A program made the translations under genes and the position numbers. The notes beneath the pieces were generated by a model that had not been told where the DNA came from, searched no databases, and was given only the letters and a program-made list of their open reading frames with translations. Below are positions 36,697 to 46,331 of a DNA stretch of 51,482 nt, piece by piece (position 1 is the stretch's first letter; each line of letters begins with the position of its first letter). Origin of the DNA: an uncultured Saprospiraceae bacterium (GTDB taxonomy: Bacteria; Bacteroidota; Bacteroidia; Chitinophagales; Saprospiraceae); contig CALISO010000014.1 in NCBI GenBank assembly GCA_938041445.1, positions 1 to 51,482 of the forward strand, read 5' to 3'.

Positions 36697-36737
36697 AATT
36701 GAAGTCATAGCATACGTTCACTTCAATTAGTCTAATT
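36697..36737. repeat. two overlapping inverted repeats before the TonB-C gene
   Basis: AATTGAAGT (36697-36705) is mirrored by ACTTCAATT (36720-36728) with a 14-base loop. A second palindrome, AATTAG-T-CTAATT, covers 36725-36737 and shares bases with the first. There is no T-run on the plus strand. The ATG is about 15 bases later, so a regulatory role is possible. Confidence 0.45.
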
Positions 36738-36751
36738 AAAAACAACACTTT

Positions 36752-37627
36752 ATGAAGAATCTATATATCACATTGGCTTTACTACTCATTGTTGGATCTC
36801 ACACTTTAGCACAGTTAAGCTCTGAGGTAGATGTTGCTCCCTTGCTAATAAACTGTGAAGGAAGCGATCAAGAAAGAGTCACATGTACTACCGAAACCCT
36901 ATATCAATTCATCACACAAGAGATAACTAACGAATCATGTGCTGATCTGGATACATCGGAGATATACAGAGCATCACTCCAAGTAAATTCGAATGGAAAG
37001 GTGGATGTAAAAAGTCCATTTGAAGTCTACGGTCAAGAGGGAAATCCGTGCACTGACTATTTCAATCAAAAGCTAGAAACATTCATCGAAGAATATGAAT
37101 TTGCACCAGCACTAAGAGACAACAATGCAACGGAGTTTACTAAGAGAATCGAAATCGTATATCCACCTATCAAAATACCAGATTCTTTAAAAACCATAGT
37201 GAATGACACTTTTGTTATCGTAGAACAGATGCCTAGATTCAGCGGCTGCGAGACGATGGTAGGCAGCCACTTAGACAAAGAGACTTGTGCTCAGACTAAA
37301 ATGCTGATGCATGTATATAAAACACTCAGATATCCACCAGAAGCAAGAAATAAAGGTATTGAGGGTATGGTTGTTATTCAATTTGTAGTCGATACAGATG
37401 GTTATCTTAAAGAAATGGAAGTAGTTAGACCCCTAGGTGGTGGTTGTGATGAAGCTGCATTAGAGGCGATGCACAGTATGAACAACTTACAAGAGCCACC
37501 TTTTGTGCCTGGTCAGCAATTTGGCAAACCAGTAAAAGTACTTTATACAATGCCGGTTAGGTTCAAACTTGAAGGCGGAAGAAGTACACAAGCAAAGAAA
37601 AAATCTAAATGGAGAAATAGGGATTAA
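36752..37627 (+). CDS. secreted protein with TonB C-terminal domains
   Basis: A 291-residue exported protein with a signal peptide (cleavage near TLAQ). The first half (about 50-140) looks like a diverged TonB_C domain (IYRASLQVNSNGKVDV ... CTDYF ... FIEEYEFAPAL). The second (about 170-275) is a clearer TonB_C domain (YPPEARNKGIEGMVVIQFVVDTDG, RPLGGGCDEAALEAMHSM). It lacks the N-terminal anchor helix and Pro-rich stretch of true TonB, so it is unlikely to energise transporters by itself. The C-terminus is basic. Six or more Cys suggest disulfides. Confidence 0.82.
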   Translation: MKNLYITLALLLIVGSHTLAQLSSEVDVAPLLINCEGSDQERVTCTTETLYQFITQEITNESCADLDTSEIYRASLQVNSNGKVDVKSPFEVYGQEGNPCTDYFNQKLETFIEEYEFAPALRDNNATEFTKRIEIVYPPIKIPDSLKTIVNDTFVIVEQMPRFSGCETMVGSHLDKETCAQTKMLMHVYKTLRYPPEARNKGIEGMVVIQFVVDTDGYLKEMEVVRPLGGGCDEAALEAMHSMNNLQEPPFVPGQQFGKPVKVLYTMPVRFKLEGGRSTQAKKKSKWRNRD

Positions 37628-38137
37628 TTACACTTGCATATGACCACGCCTACCAAGTTCAATAGCTCTCAGATTCTCAATTTTACCTTCGAGAATCTCA
37701 AACTTTAGTATCGTTCTGATAGAATGAAATCCGATGTGACCACAGGCACCTGGATTCATATGAAGCGTCCCAAGTTCTTTATCCCTGATGACCTTGCAGA
37801 TGTGAGAGTGTCCGCAGATATAGAGATCGGGTTTGGTAGATTTAAGAATTTTAGAAACTCTTCCAGTATACTTTCCTGGATAGCCCCCAATATGCGTCAT
37901 AAACACATTGAGACCATCCACATTCCACTCAAGATTAAGTGGCGTCCTTACTCGCATTTCAGAATCATCTATGTTACCATATACAGCCTTGAATGGCACA
38001 TCAAGTATTTTGACTTGATCAAATATCTCAAGCGTACCAAGATCTCCTGCATGCCATACTTCACCACAATCTTCTAGATGCTTAAGTACATCATCTGGTA
38101 TTTTGCCATGAGTATCTGAAATCAATCCTATTGTCAC
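37628..38137 (-). CDS. MJ0936/YfcE-family metallophosphoesterase
   Basis: A 169-residue calcineurin-like phosphodiesterase. The metal ligands are visible: LISDTHG (Asp, His), WHAGDLG (Asp), YGNIDD (Asn), MTHIGGY (His) and CGHSHI (two His). Typical of the MJ0936/YfcE group, active on phosphodiesters; the natural substrate is unknown. Its stop codon abuts the stop of the converging TonB-C gene. It follows the M1 peptidase gene with two bases between. Confidence 0.9.
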   Translation of the reverse strand: MTIGLISDTHGKIPDDVLKHLEDCGEVWHAGDLGTLEIFDQVKILDVPFKAVYGNIDDSEMRVRTPLNLEWNVDGLNVFMTHIGGYPGKYTGRVSKILKSTKPDLYICGHSHICKVIRDKELGTLHMNPGACGHIGFHSIRTILKFEILEGKIENLRAIELGRRGHMQV

Positions 38138-38139
38138 TA

Positions 38140-39993
38140 TTAGTCTTTGATCTTTACTTGAGGATAGATATTGTTCTCGAGATTAACATCCGCTAATCTC
38201 AGCGTTGGATCTATTTGAATAGATTCAATCTTTCTCTTTTTTGTTGGAAGTGTAATCGTATATTCCGGATTGGTCCAGGCCCAATCAGGTAATACTGTTA
38301 ATGAAGAATGCAACTTCTCACCTCTCATCATCACAAGAGGAATTGTGTACCATTCTGTTGTGCCATCTTTATATGTAATCAGCAAATCGATTGGCATTGG
38401 CATATCTCCCTTCCTTTTTAATGAAACCTTTGTCTCCTTTCTGTCATCTCCCTTAGAGATATCTGTCACTTCATAGTCAATAGTTGCTGTCGTACTGACA
38501 AAAAATTGATTGTACCAATCTAGAACCATTCCGGATTCTCTTTCAGCTATTCTAATAAACTTACTTGGTGTAGGGTGCTTGAACTTCCACGTATCAAAGT
38601 ATCGATGCAGTGTATTATCGAATGCTTCTTCACCGATAATATACTCAAGTTGTTTTAGATAGACCTGCCCTTTGACATACGATCCGACACCATATGCAGC
38701 ATTAGTCTTAAAGAAGTCCGCATAGGTTGTTAATGGTTCTTCCATTCCAGACAATGCAAACTCAGTAAATCTTATTGTAGAATTAGCAATTGGATTGATC
38801 TGCGCTTCTCCTTCTATAAGACCAACACCTCTAAGATGATTCATTACCTCAGAACTAGCAAAGCTTGTAAAGCCTTCATCCATCCATGCATATTGGGCTT
38901 CATCTGTTCCTAAGATCATCTGATACCAACTATGCATCCACTCATGTACGGAGACACCAACTAAACTACCGAAAGGTCTTTCACCTGTTATCAAAGTTGC
39001 CATTGGATATTCCATACCTCCATCACCTCCTTGAATGATGGCATATCTTGGAAAAGGGTATTTGCCGTAGCGAGCATTCATAAATTGCAAAGCTTCATCC
39101 ATACAAGCATGAAGGTTTTTCCAATTAGTTTCATACTCTCCTTCAGCTTGATAGTAATAATCGACTTGAGTTCCGTCCTTAGTGAACTTACGTAAATGTG
39201 TATAATCCACATCTGCTCCCCATGCAAAATCGTGAACGTTCTTTGCAACCATCTTCCAAGTTTTTGAACTTGATGAAGGACTATAAGATACAATATCACC
39301 ATCTATGAATTGACCAACTTCTTCTGGATTGAGTAATGCTCCTGTCCCACCAATAATATAATCCCCTGGCAAAGTCACATTGACTTCAAAATTCCCCCAG
39401 TTACCATAAAATTCCCTTCCTACATAAGGATTAGGATGCCACCCATCTAGATCGTATGCACATAGCTTAGGATACCATTGCGACATAGAATAAGCAATGC
39501 CTTCTTTGCTATCACGTCCACTTCTTCTGATCTGAAGAGGAACTTGAGCCTTGTATTTCATATCAAGCGTAACAGTAGCTCCAGGTAGGATGTCCATCGG
39601 CAAGCTCACATCAAGAATCGTCTCATCATGCAATAACTTACAAGGCTTCCCATCTATACTTAGTGATGATACCTCTACCCAACCATATTCTTCAGGCGAC
39701 AAGTTTGATATCCTATCTCCCACTCTCTTATCTGGATCTTGGATTGTTGTAGAACGAACATCCATCATAGATCCTGGTTGAAAGGCATTGAAGTAAAGGT
39801 GATAATAAAGCCTATCCAATGTATCCGGAGAGTTATTTACATAAGTTATCTGCTGCATCCCATCATACTGATGATTATCAACATCCATTGTAATCTCCAT
39901 TTTGTAGTCTGCGCTTTGTTGCCAATATTGACACAGCATCATTGTACTTGTCAACAGACTAATCAGGCTTGTAAGTATTATTCTATTCATCAT
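38140..39993 (-). CDS. M1-family zinc metallopeptidase (secreted)
   Basis: A 617-residue M1 aminopeptidase-like protein. The start is taken at 39993 (MMNRIILTSL, a good signal peptide); the upstream Met at 40029 would overlap the CPBP gene by 47 bases. The GMEYP exopeptidase segment is followed by the zinc motif HEWMH at about 348-352, and a Glu 18 residues later (WMDEGFTSF) completes HExxH-x18-E. The N-terminal beta domain and C-terminal part fit the family. Likely exported to the periplasm or surface; the specificity cannot be inferred. It overlaps the CPBP gene end by 11 bases, and the phosphodiesterase gene follows after two bases. Confidence 0.92.
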   Translation of the reverse strand: MMNRIILTSLISLLTSTMMLCQYWQQSADYKMEITMDVDNHQYDGMQQITYVNNSPDTLDRLYYHLYFNAFQPGSMMDVRSTTIQDPDKRVGDRISNLSPEEYGWVEVSSLSIDGKPCKLLHDETILDVSLPMDILPGATVTLDMKYKAQVPLQIRRSGRDSKEGIAYSMSQWYPKLCAYDLDGWHPNPYVGREFYGNWGNFEVNVTLPGDYIIGGTGALLNPEEVGQFIDGDIVSYSPSSSSKTWKMVAKNVHDFAWGADVDYTHLRKFTKDGTQVDYYYQAEGEYETNWKNLHACMDEALQFMNARYGKYPFPRYAIIQGGDGGMEYPMATLITGERPFGSLVGVSVHEWMHSWYQMILGTDEAQYAWMDEGFTSFASSEVMNHLRGVGLIEGEAQINPIANSTIRFTEFALSGMEEPLTTYADFFKTNAAYGVGSYVKGQVYLKQLEYIIGEEAFDNTLHRYFDTWKFKHPTPSKFIRIAERESGMVLDWYNQFFVSTTATIDYEVTDISKGDDRKETKVSLKRKGDMPMPIDLLITYKDGTTEWYTIPLVMMRGEKLHSSLTVLPDWAWTNPEYTITLPTKKRKIESIQIDPTLRLADVNLENNIYPQVKIKD

Positions 39994-41002
39994 TGAGTAT
40001 TGTAGCATAATCGATAGATAAGTCATCATTGAGAGTATTCGCTTTACTTAATATTGACCTTTCTTTAGATAGATCAGTTGTCAAGTATTTCCAACTTTTC
40101 CATTTGAATAAACTATTACAGATAAGGACAAAAATTACTGCCATTATTGTAAAGGCAATAACCATATGATTAACATTTAACGCTGAAGTGTTGAAGACAC
40201 TATCCGTCTGGATTGCTGCACCTTCATATCCCATAAATACTGCACCAAAGAAATTGATCGCAAAATGCATCCCTAAAGCCAATTCAAGTCCATCATCCAT
40301 CAAAGTAACTAATCCCAATAATAGTCCAGCGCCTATATAGTAGACCATCATAATCCCCAGCCCAAATTCTACAATTTCTGGATTAGATCCGTGAACTGCT
40401 GCAAATGCGAAAGATGTGATAAAAAGTGCAAATATTGGATAGGTCAAAAATGACCCCAAACCCTGCATTAAATAACCTCTGAAAAACACTTCTTCAAATG
40501 AAGTCTGAATAGGCAACAGAAAAACACTCATCAGCAGTAGCCAGACAAATTTATTAGGCTCAAAACTAAACGTATAATGCTCAGGAGAAAGGCTATACAA
40601 GACATACTCAGCAATCGCTGTCATCAGTATCCAAAACAAAAATCCAAACAAAAACCTTTTCCATCGAAAACGATTAGCTGCAGTCAATAGAGATGTATAG
40701 CTACGCTTATGAAATATCGCAAATGCTGAAATCAAAAAGATCATTGCAAATATGAAGACAAAAAGAGTAAGCAAGAAACCAGTATTTTTACTTAATCCTA
40801 ACAATGAGAAATCCATACTCTGTGCAAACTCATTAATCTGGCTTGTATCTATACCATTATCGTCATATTCTATTCGTAACATGACTAATTTCAATGGCAT
40901 TAAACCTGCGAAATAGCCAACAAATGCTAAGATGCTGACAACAAAATATCGCCAAACGTGATTGTGGCCTTTTAAGGCTTGATGTAAGTATTTTCTTCTC
41001 AT
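39983..41002 (-). CDS. CPBP-family intramembrane glutamic endopeptidase
   Basis: A 339-residue membrane protein with about eight helices. The three CPBP (Abi/Rce1-like) motifs are present: EEVFFRGYL (Glu-Glu and Arg), FAFAAVHGSNP (His) and GLELALGMHFAINFFGA (His). Family members cleave or modify membrane substrates; the target here is unknown. It overlaps the M1 peptidase gene by 11 bases. Confidence 0.88.
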   Translation of the reverse strand: MRRKYLHQALKGHNHVWRYFVVSILAFVGYFAGLMPLKLVMLRIEYDDNGIDTSQINEFAQSMDFSLLGLSKNTGFLLTLFVFIFAMIFLISAFAIFHKRSYTSLLTAANRFRWKRFLFGFLFWILMTAIAEYVLYSLSPEHYTFSFEPNKFVWLLLMSVFLLPIQTSFEEVFFRGYLMQGLGSFLTYPIFALFITSFAFAAVHGSNPEIVEFGLGIMMVYYIGAGLLLGLVTLMDDGLELALGMHFAINFFGAVFMGYEGAAIQTDSVFNTSALNVNHMVIAFTIMAVIFVLICNSLFKWKSWKYLTTDLSKERSILSKANTLNDDLSIDYATILNDE

Positions 41003-41022
41003 TGGTCTTGTGAAATCGCTGG

Positions 41023-41030
41023 CAAAATTA
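41023..41030 (-). promoter_or_regulatory. candidate -7 box for the CPBP/M1/phosphodiesterase run
   Basis: TAATTTTG on the minus strand fits TAnnTTTG and is 21 bases before the start codon. Only a CTG (two of three bases) is at a suitable -33 distance. Confidence 0.35.
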
Positions 41031-41215
41031 ACCTAATATTATTATATCCAGTGCGACACTTAGTATAAATGACAAGAATATACTTTGGTAAACTAAGTCG
41101 TAATAACTTAACTTCGGGATGTTAGTTCAAAATTCTATTTTCACATAGAGAATAATTCAATATGGGAATCCAAGAACTTTTGTAACTTGCATCCTGAATC
41201 AAAGATTAAGCAGTA

Positions 41216-41812
41216 TTGAGAAATACAATTAACAAGGCAGTGAAGAGTAATGGAATATGGGTTGTTGTCCTTATGTTAGCTGCAATGCTAGTCAGAGTAT
41301 TGCCACATCCTCCTAATGTGTCGCCAATGACTGCGATTTGCTTGTTTTCTGGCTTTGCTGTTGGAGTGAGATTATTGTCATTCCTTATCCCGCTTATCGT
41401 CATATATGGATCTGACTTTGTAATAAATAATACAATAAGCCGAGGTTTCTTATCTGAATCGACTGAAATTATCTGGTGGTCTGACTTTATGTTCTGGACA
41501 TATGGAAGTTACTTATTAATCATCATCATTGGTGCAATCAGTTTTGACAAAATCAAAACTAAGAATGTTATCAGGACTGCACTTATCTCAAGTCTAGTCT
41601 TCTTTTTACTTACTAATTTTGGTAGCTGGATTAGTTACCCATTCTATCCGAAAGATGCAACTGGGCTAATGATGTGCTTCCAAGCTGGTGTTCCATTTTT
41701 TAGGACTTCACTATTGAGTGATATTGCATTCAGTGTAGTATTATTTGGAGCATACAGATATATCACGACTCCTAGCTTACAACTTAGAAAGGCAAAGCAG
41801 ATCGTTTCCTAA
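41216..41812 (+). CDS. DUF6580 family putative transport protein
   Basis: A 198-residue membrane protein with about five to six helices. The LPHPPNVSPMTAICLFSGFAVG stretch and conserved FGSWISYPFYPKDATGL loop match the DUF6580 family, which resembles ECF-type S components. The substrate is unknown. The start is uncertain: TTG at 41216 is used here, and GTG at 41240 (MKSNGIW) is equally possible. It stands just before a symporter gene with 25 bases between. Confidence 0.75.
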   Translation: MRNTINKAVKSNGIWVVVLMLAAMLVRVLPHPPNVSPMTAICLFSGFAVGVRLLSFLIPLIVIYGSDFVINNTISRGFLSESTEIIWWSDFMFWTYGSYLLIIIIGAISFDKIKTKNVIRTALISSLVFFLLTNFGSWISYPFYPKDATGLMMCFQAGVPFFRTSLLSDIAFSVVLFGAYRYITTPSLQLRKAKQIVS

Positions 41813-41837
41813 ACCACCCCAACTACATACTTAGCAG

Positions 41838-43151
41838 ATGAAGAAAATTGCGCTGCACTGGCAGATACTCATTGGAATGTTTGCAGGTGTAGTCGTAGGT
41901 CTTTTACTTTCTAAGTCAGATATAGGTTCTCAGATAGTCATAGATTATATTAAGCCTTTCGGCAAAATATTCATCAATCTCCTCAAGCTTATTGCCATCC
42001 CATTAATCATTGCATCCCTTATAAAAGGAATCTCTGATTTAAAGGACTTATCCAAGTTGTCGAGTATGGGACTTAAGACCATTGGTCTGTATTTATCGAC
42101 TACGGTAATAGCGATTGTTATCGGTCTGACTGTAGTTAACATTATTAACCCTGGCAGTAAAATTTCTGCAGAGAATCGGGAATCCTTAATGGAAGATTTC
42201 AGTGACAACGCAGCAACAAAAATTGAAGCAGCTCTCAATACTTCAGAACGTGGACCGCTAGATGCTCTAGTTAATGTGGTACCTTCTAACATCTTTGAAG
42301 CTGCATCAGGCAATGGCAATATGCTACAAGTCATCTTCTTTGTCATCTTCTTTGCTATTGGACTCATCTTAATCCCATCTGAAAAAGCCGCACCAGTCAA
42401 AGCCTTCTTTGATGGTCTCAATGATATCATCTTAAAGATGATAGATTTAATTATGCTAGGTGCACCATATGGTGTATTTGCATTACTAGCGGCCTTGGTT
42501 GTTGAAAGCCCAGGCTCTGATGTCTTCATCAGTCTACTTTGGTATGCGCTATGTGTATTGATTGGATTAGGTCTGATGATATTTGTGGTGTATCCGACTG
42601 CTGTCAAATTGTTCACAGGAAAGTCTTACAAATTCTTCTTTAAAGGCATCTCACCTGCACAGTTACTAGCATTCAGTACGAGTAGTAGTGCAGCCACATT
42701 ACCTGTTACAATGGAGAGAACTGAAGAGCACCTTGGCGTCGATAAAGAAGTGACAAGTTTCGTATTGCCAATCGGTGCTACGATTAACATGGATGGCACA
42801 AGTCTTTATCAAGCAGTAGCAGCTGTGTTTATAGCTGGAGCTCTACTACCAGAACCTCTGACTTGGGGCAATCAATTGACAATAGTCATGACAGCTGGAT
42901 TAGCCTCAATAGGATCAGCTGCTGTTCCAGGAGCTGGAATGGTAATGCTCGTTATAGTGTTAGGAGCTATCGGAGTTCCAGAAGCTGGTCTTGCCTTAAT
43001 CTTTGCGGTGGATCGACCATTGGATATGTGTCGAACAGCTGTCAATGTAACTGGTGATGCAGCAGTGGCAATGATTGTTGCCAAGTTTGAAGGTAAGCTA
43101 AACGACCCTATACCAAAAGAATGGGATGACCACTTAGAAAAGGTAAAATAG
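41838..43151 (+). CDS. dicarboxylate/amino acid:cation symporter (DAACS family)
   Basis: A 437-residue secondary transporter. The Ser-rich hairpin STSSSAATLP and the cation-binding segment GATINMDGTSLYQ are complete, and VDRPLDMCRTAVNVTGD near the C-terminus gives the substrate-binding Asp and Arg. Members carry glutamate, aspartate or C4-dicarboxylates with H+ or Na+. The substrate is unresolved. Confidence 0.93.
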   Translation: MKKIALHWQILIGMFAGVVVGLLLSKSDIGSQIVIDYIKPFGKIFINLLKLIAIPLIIASLIKGISDLKDLSKLSSMGLKTIGLYLSTTVIAIVIGLTVVNIINPGSKISAENRESLMEDFSDNAATKIEAALNTSERGPLDALVNVVPSNIFEAASGNGNMLQVIFFVIFFAIGLILIPSEKAAPVKAFFDGLNDIILKMIDLIMLGAPYGVFALLAALVVESPGSDVFISLLWYALCVLIGLGLMIFVVYPTAVKLFTGKSYKFFFKGISPAQLLAFSTSSSAATLPVTMERTEEHLGVDKEVTSFVLPIGATINMDGTSLYQAVAAVFIAGALLPEPLTWGNQLTIVMTAGLASIGSAAVPGAGMVMLVIVLGAIGVPEAGLALIFAVDRPLDMCRTAVNVTGDAAVAMIVAKFEGKLNDPIPKEWDDHLEKVK

Positions 43152-43194
43152 TTTTCCTACCTTAGAAATCTCTCTGATCACATTAAATATACCT

Positions 43195-45789
43195 ATGAAA
43201 ATCATACTTGGCCATTCGAGTCTTTTACTTAAGATACTCCTAATACTTCTAGTTATATCTGGAGTACTCAGTTGTTCACAACACACTAATCAAGAATCCA
43301 ACAAAGCATATCCCCAACCATTCGAAACAACGGTGAAGATGGATATGGAAGATTATCACCATAGTGAAGCTAGGAATCAGTGGTTTGACTTGCTGCACAC
43401 AGCTGCTCCGGATGTCAATTGGAAAGAAATAGAGCAAGAAAATAGTAAGAAGAATCTTGCATATAGAAAGCAGCTCAGGAATCAAGTCAACACTAGAGGA
43501 GATGCAGTACAAATTGCTGATGGACAGATTACTGGAGAATGGAGCGAACGTGGTAGTAATAACCAGGCGGGAAGTGTATTTCATACTGCGTTTAATGCTG
43601 AGTCAGATGAGATATATGTGGTCTCAGCTGGAGGTACTATTTTTAAAAGTCACATCAGTGGAGATTCATGGAAACCTATAAATGATGACATCCAATTTCA
43701 TTCAAGGTTCATCGTATGGATACCTGAGAACAATAGACTTGTTGCGGCTATTGATAATCAGCCACATTATTCAGAAGATGATGGTCTAACCTGGTCACCG
43801 TCCACTGGAGTAGAAGCTACATTGAATAATACTATTGTTGAAGGACAGCAAATTATTGGGACCAATAACATCTTATATTTTGGATTCAATAATGGAGGAT
43901 TCGGTAGCTATTCGCTATACCTATCTGATGATGGAGGGTTATCATTTGAGTCCATCCACACGATCAATACACCTCAGCAGATCAATTTCAAGATGACCAT
44001 TGATCACTCAACAAATGATGTCTATGTAATTGAACAGATCTCAGGAGAGACTAGCAAATTGATGAAGCTGGATGTTGAAAATAAAGCATTAGTAACAATC
44101 CAAGAAGCATCACCGATCGGTTTTGGTGCATCAGGCAGAGCAAATTTATGCGCAACAACATTAGAAGGAGACTCATTACCAATTTTAAGAGTGTATGATG
44201 AAAATAATTTTGTCCATACATCTACAGACTTAGGAGAAACTTGGGAAGCTTCATCTGAAGCTATTCCAGAAACTCCTTGGGAAGTAGGAATGACAGTAAG
44301 CAAACATAACCCAAATCACTTACAAGCTGGAGGTGTAGATAGTTATCGATCATACGATGGTGGAGACACTTGGAATAGGGTCAATAACTGGTGGGAATAT
44401 TATCCAGATCCAGATAGTAAGCTCCACGCCGATGTGATGTCCTACACAGAATATACCACCTCGGAAGGTCAAGACATCGTTCTCAATATGAATCATGGTG
44501 GGATGTATCTATCAAATAATGATGGTCTCAATTATCAGAATATCGGACAAGAAGGACTCAATGTTGCACAATATTATAGCGTCCGATCCTTACCTGCTAA
44601 TCCTACATATGTATTTGCAGGTTCCCAAGATCAGGGTCTGCAAAGAGGTGTGATTAACCTAGCACAAGAAGAGGATTCTTCGTTTGACCAAGTCATTAGT
44701 GGGGATTATGGTCATATCATATTTACGGATAACGGTAGTAAACTATGGACTGTTTACCCTTTTGGATGGGTAACTTATTATGCATCTCCTATTGGTGATC
44801 CTGGCCCTACTATGTCATATGAAATTGTATCGAATGATGAAACTGTGTGGTTACCACCTATGATTGCTGATGTAGACCCCAATAAGAATGTCATCTATGT
44901 AGCTGGAGGAAGTGCAACAGGTGGTTCGGGATCATACATTATCAAAATGGAACCCGATGGTGGAGAGATTAAGGCAACCAATTTACCATTTGATTTCGCA
45001 ACTAGTGGAGGTACTATTGCAGCACTAGCAATGGATTATTTAGATCCTAATAGAATGTATGTTTCTACCACTAATCGACAATACTTCTATTCTACTGATG
45101 CTGGTCAAACATTTACCAGAGTAGCTATCCCAGTACTTGAAGGTAACTACCTCTATGGAGCTCACATTATTCCATCTAAGAGTCAACCAGGAGTCGTATA
45201 TATGGCTGGTAGTGGTTATAGCAATGCAGGAGTAGTCAAATCAGAAAATGGTGGTATTACTTACAGCGCAATGGGTAATGGATTACCTTCTACCGCTGTC
45301 TTAGATATTGTAGTTTCAGACGATGATCGCTTTGCATTCGCAGCGACTGAAGCGGGTCCGTATATGTACATTGCTGAAGACAATATGTGGTATGAAATGG
45401 CCAAAGCTACTGCACCTAAACAAACATACTGGAGTGTGGAAATTGTGCCATTCACTGACATCGTGAGATTTGGTACATACGGTAGAGGTATATGGGATTT
45501 TGAAATCACGTCTACCCCACTTATTTCATCTACAGACGAAATAATTCAATCAGATATTAACTTTACATTATATCCTAATCCAACAAGTCAATTGCTAAAT
45601 ATTTCTCTTGATACTGAGGATATATTCAATGATATACAGATATTTGATCTTCAAGGAAAACTCATCATAAATCAACCAATGTCCGGCCGTGAAGCGAAAG
45701 TAGATGTGAATCATCTGCAAGGAGGCTCTTACACTGTTAGAATTGTTGGAGATAAAGAAACCTTGAGTAAGAAATTTATCAAACAATAA
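43195..45789 (+). CDS. BNR/sortilin-type repeat protein with T9SS sorting domain
   Basis: An 864-residue exported protein. The signal sequence ends in a lipobox-like VLSCSQ, so it may be lipidated. The central part holds repeats of the BNR/Asp-box type (SHISGDSWKP, YSEDDGLTWSP, YLSDDGGLSF, TSTDLGETWE, RSYDGGDTWN, YSTDAGQTFT, KSENGGITYS), forming a beta-propeller. The C-terminus (about 792-864) is a type A Por sorting domain (LYPNPTSQLLNISL ... GSYTVRIVGDKETLSKKF). It should be secreted by T9SS and attached at the surface. The ligand or enzyme activity is unknown; no catalytic signature is evident. RBS-like AAGGAG for the next gene follows directly. Confidence 0.87.
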   Translation: MKIILGHSSLLLKILLILLVISGVLSCSQHTNQESNKAYPQPFETTVKMDMEDYHHSEARNQWFDLLHTAAPDVNWKEIEQENSKKNLAYRKQLRNQVNTRGDAVQIADGQITGEWSERGSNNQAGSVFHTAFNAESDEIYVVSAGGTIFKSHISGDSWKPINDDIQFHSRFIVWIPENNRLVAAIDNQPHYSEDDGLTWSPSTGVEATLNNTIVEGQQIIGTNNILYFGFNNGGFGSYSLYLSDDGGLSFESIHTINTPQQINFKMTIDHSTNDVYVIEQISGETSKLMKLDVENKALVTIQEASPIGFGASGRANLCATTLEGDSLPILRVYDENNFVHTSTDLGETWEASSEAIPETPWEVGMTVSKHNPNHLQAGGVDSYRSYDGGDTWNRVNNWWEYYPDPDSKLHADVMSYTEYTTSEGQDIVLNMNHGGMYLSNNDGLNYQNIGQEGLNVAQYYSVRSLPANPTYVFAGSQDQGLQRGVINLAQEEDSSFDQVISGDYGHIIFTDNGSKLWTVYPFGWVTYYASPIGDPGPTMSYEIVSNDETVWLPPMIADVDPNKNVIYVAGGSATGGSGSYIIKMEPDGGEIKATNLPFDFATSGGTIAALAMDYLDPNRMYVSTTNRQYFYSTDAGQTFTRVAIPVLEGNYLYGAHIIPSKSQPGVVYMAGSGYSNAGVVKSENGGITYSAMGNGLPSTAVLDIVVSDDDRFAFAATEAGPYMYIAEDNMWYEMAKATAPKQTYWSVEIVPFTDIVRFGTYGRGIWDFEITSTPLISSTDEIIQSDINFTLYPNPTSQLLNISLDTEDIFNDIQIFDLQGKLIINQPMSGREAKVDVNHLQGGSYTVRIVGDKETLSKKFIKQ

Positions 45790-45803
45790 CCAAGGAGTAC
45801 AAT

Positions 45804-46331
45804 ATGTCGAAAGTCTTAGGAATAGGATCAAGGGTTAAGCATCCAGCTTATGGAGATGGAGTAATTATAGGTGCTGCAGCAATTGCATACAAGGTATGTT
45901 TTATCACTTATGGCATCAAGGATGTAGGTAAGGTTTATGACAAATGGGAAATCATTGAAGCAATTGAAGCAGATGAAACAGTCAGCTTCAGTGAAGCTGA
46001 GCGGTCATTGATCAAGATCCTACAAACTTGGAGTGGATTCTCTGAGGAAGTACAGATGGCTGATAAATGGAATGATGGTATGCTCATTCTCAAGCCTGGA
46101 GAAAGCGGATTACAAAACAAAGAAATTCCAATAGAAACCTTCTTCCATAAGATTGTTATGGTCAGAGACAGAATCAGAGTAATGGAACAAAGAATTAATA
46201 GTTCTAAACTTACTGACGAAGAAAAGGTTAACCTACAACAATACATTACAAGAATATATGGTAGCCTCACAACATTCAACGTCTTATTCAAGTACAAGGA
46301 AGAATCTTTTAAAGGTGAATCATCTAAGTAG
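45804..46331 (+). CDS. hypothetical protein with N-terminal Tudor/CarD-like beta segment
   Basis: A 175-residue soluble protein of unknown function. The first about 50 residues (GIGSRVKHPAYGDGVIIG ... VCFITYG) look like a small SH3/Tudor-like barrel as found at the end of UvrD-type helicases and CarD-like proteins. The rest is mostly helical with a long coiled stretch (VRDRIRVMEQRINSS). The start ATG at 45804 has an AAGGAG site seven bases upstream, an unusually good Shine-Dalgarno for this window. The 3' end overlaps the likely start of the next gene by 17 bases. Confidence 0.72.
   Translation: MSKVLGIGSRVKHPAYGDGVIIGAAAIAYKVCFITYGIKDVGKVYDKWEIIEAIEADETVSFSEAERSLIKILQTWSGFSEEVQMADKWNDGMLILKPGESGLQNKEIPIETFFHKIVMVRDRIRVMEQRINSSKLTDEEKVNLQQYITRIYGSLTTFNVLFKYKEESFKGESSK

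Noticed and set aside
41003-41215. Possible small RNA or gene in the divergent CPBP/DUF6580 gap
   Set aside because: No open frame, stable hairpin or terminator apart from a weak promoter box.
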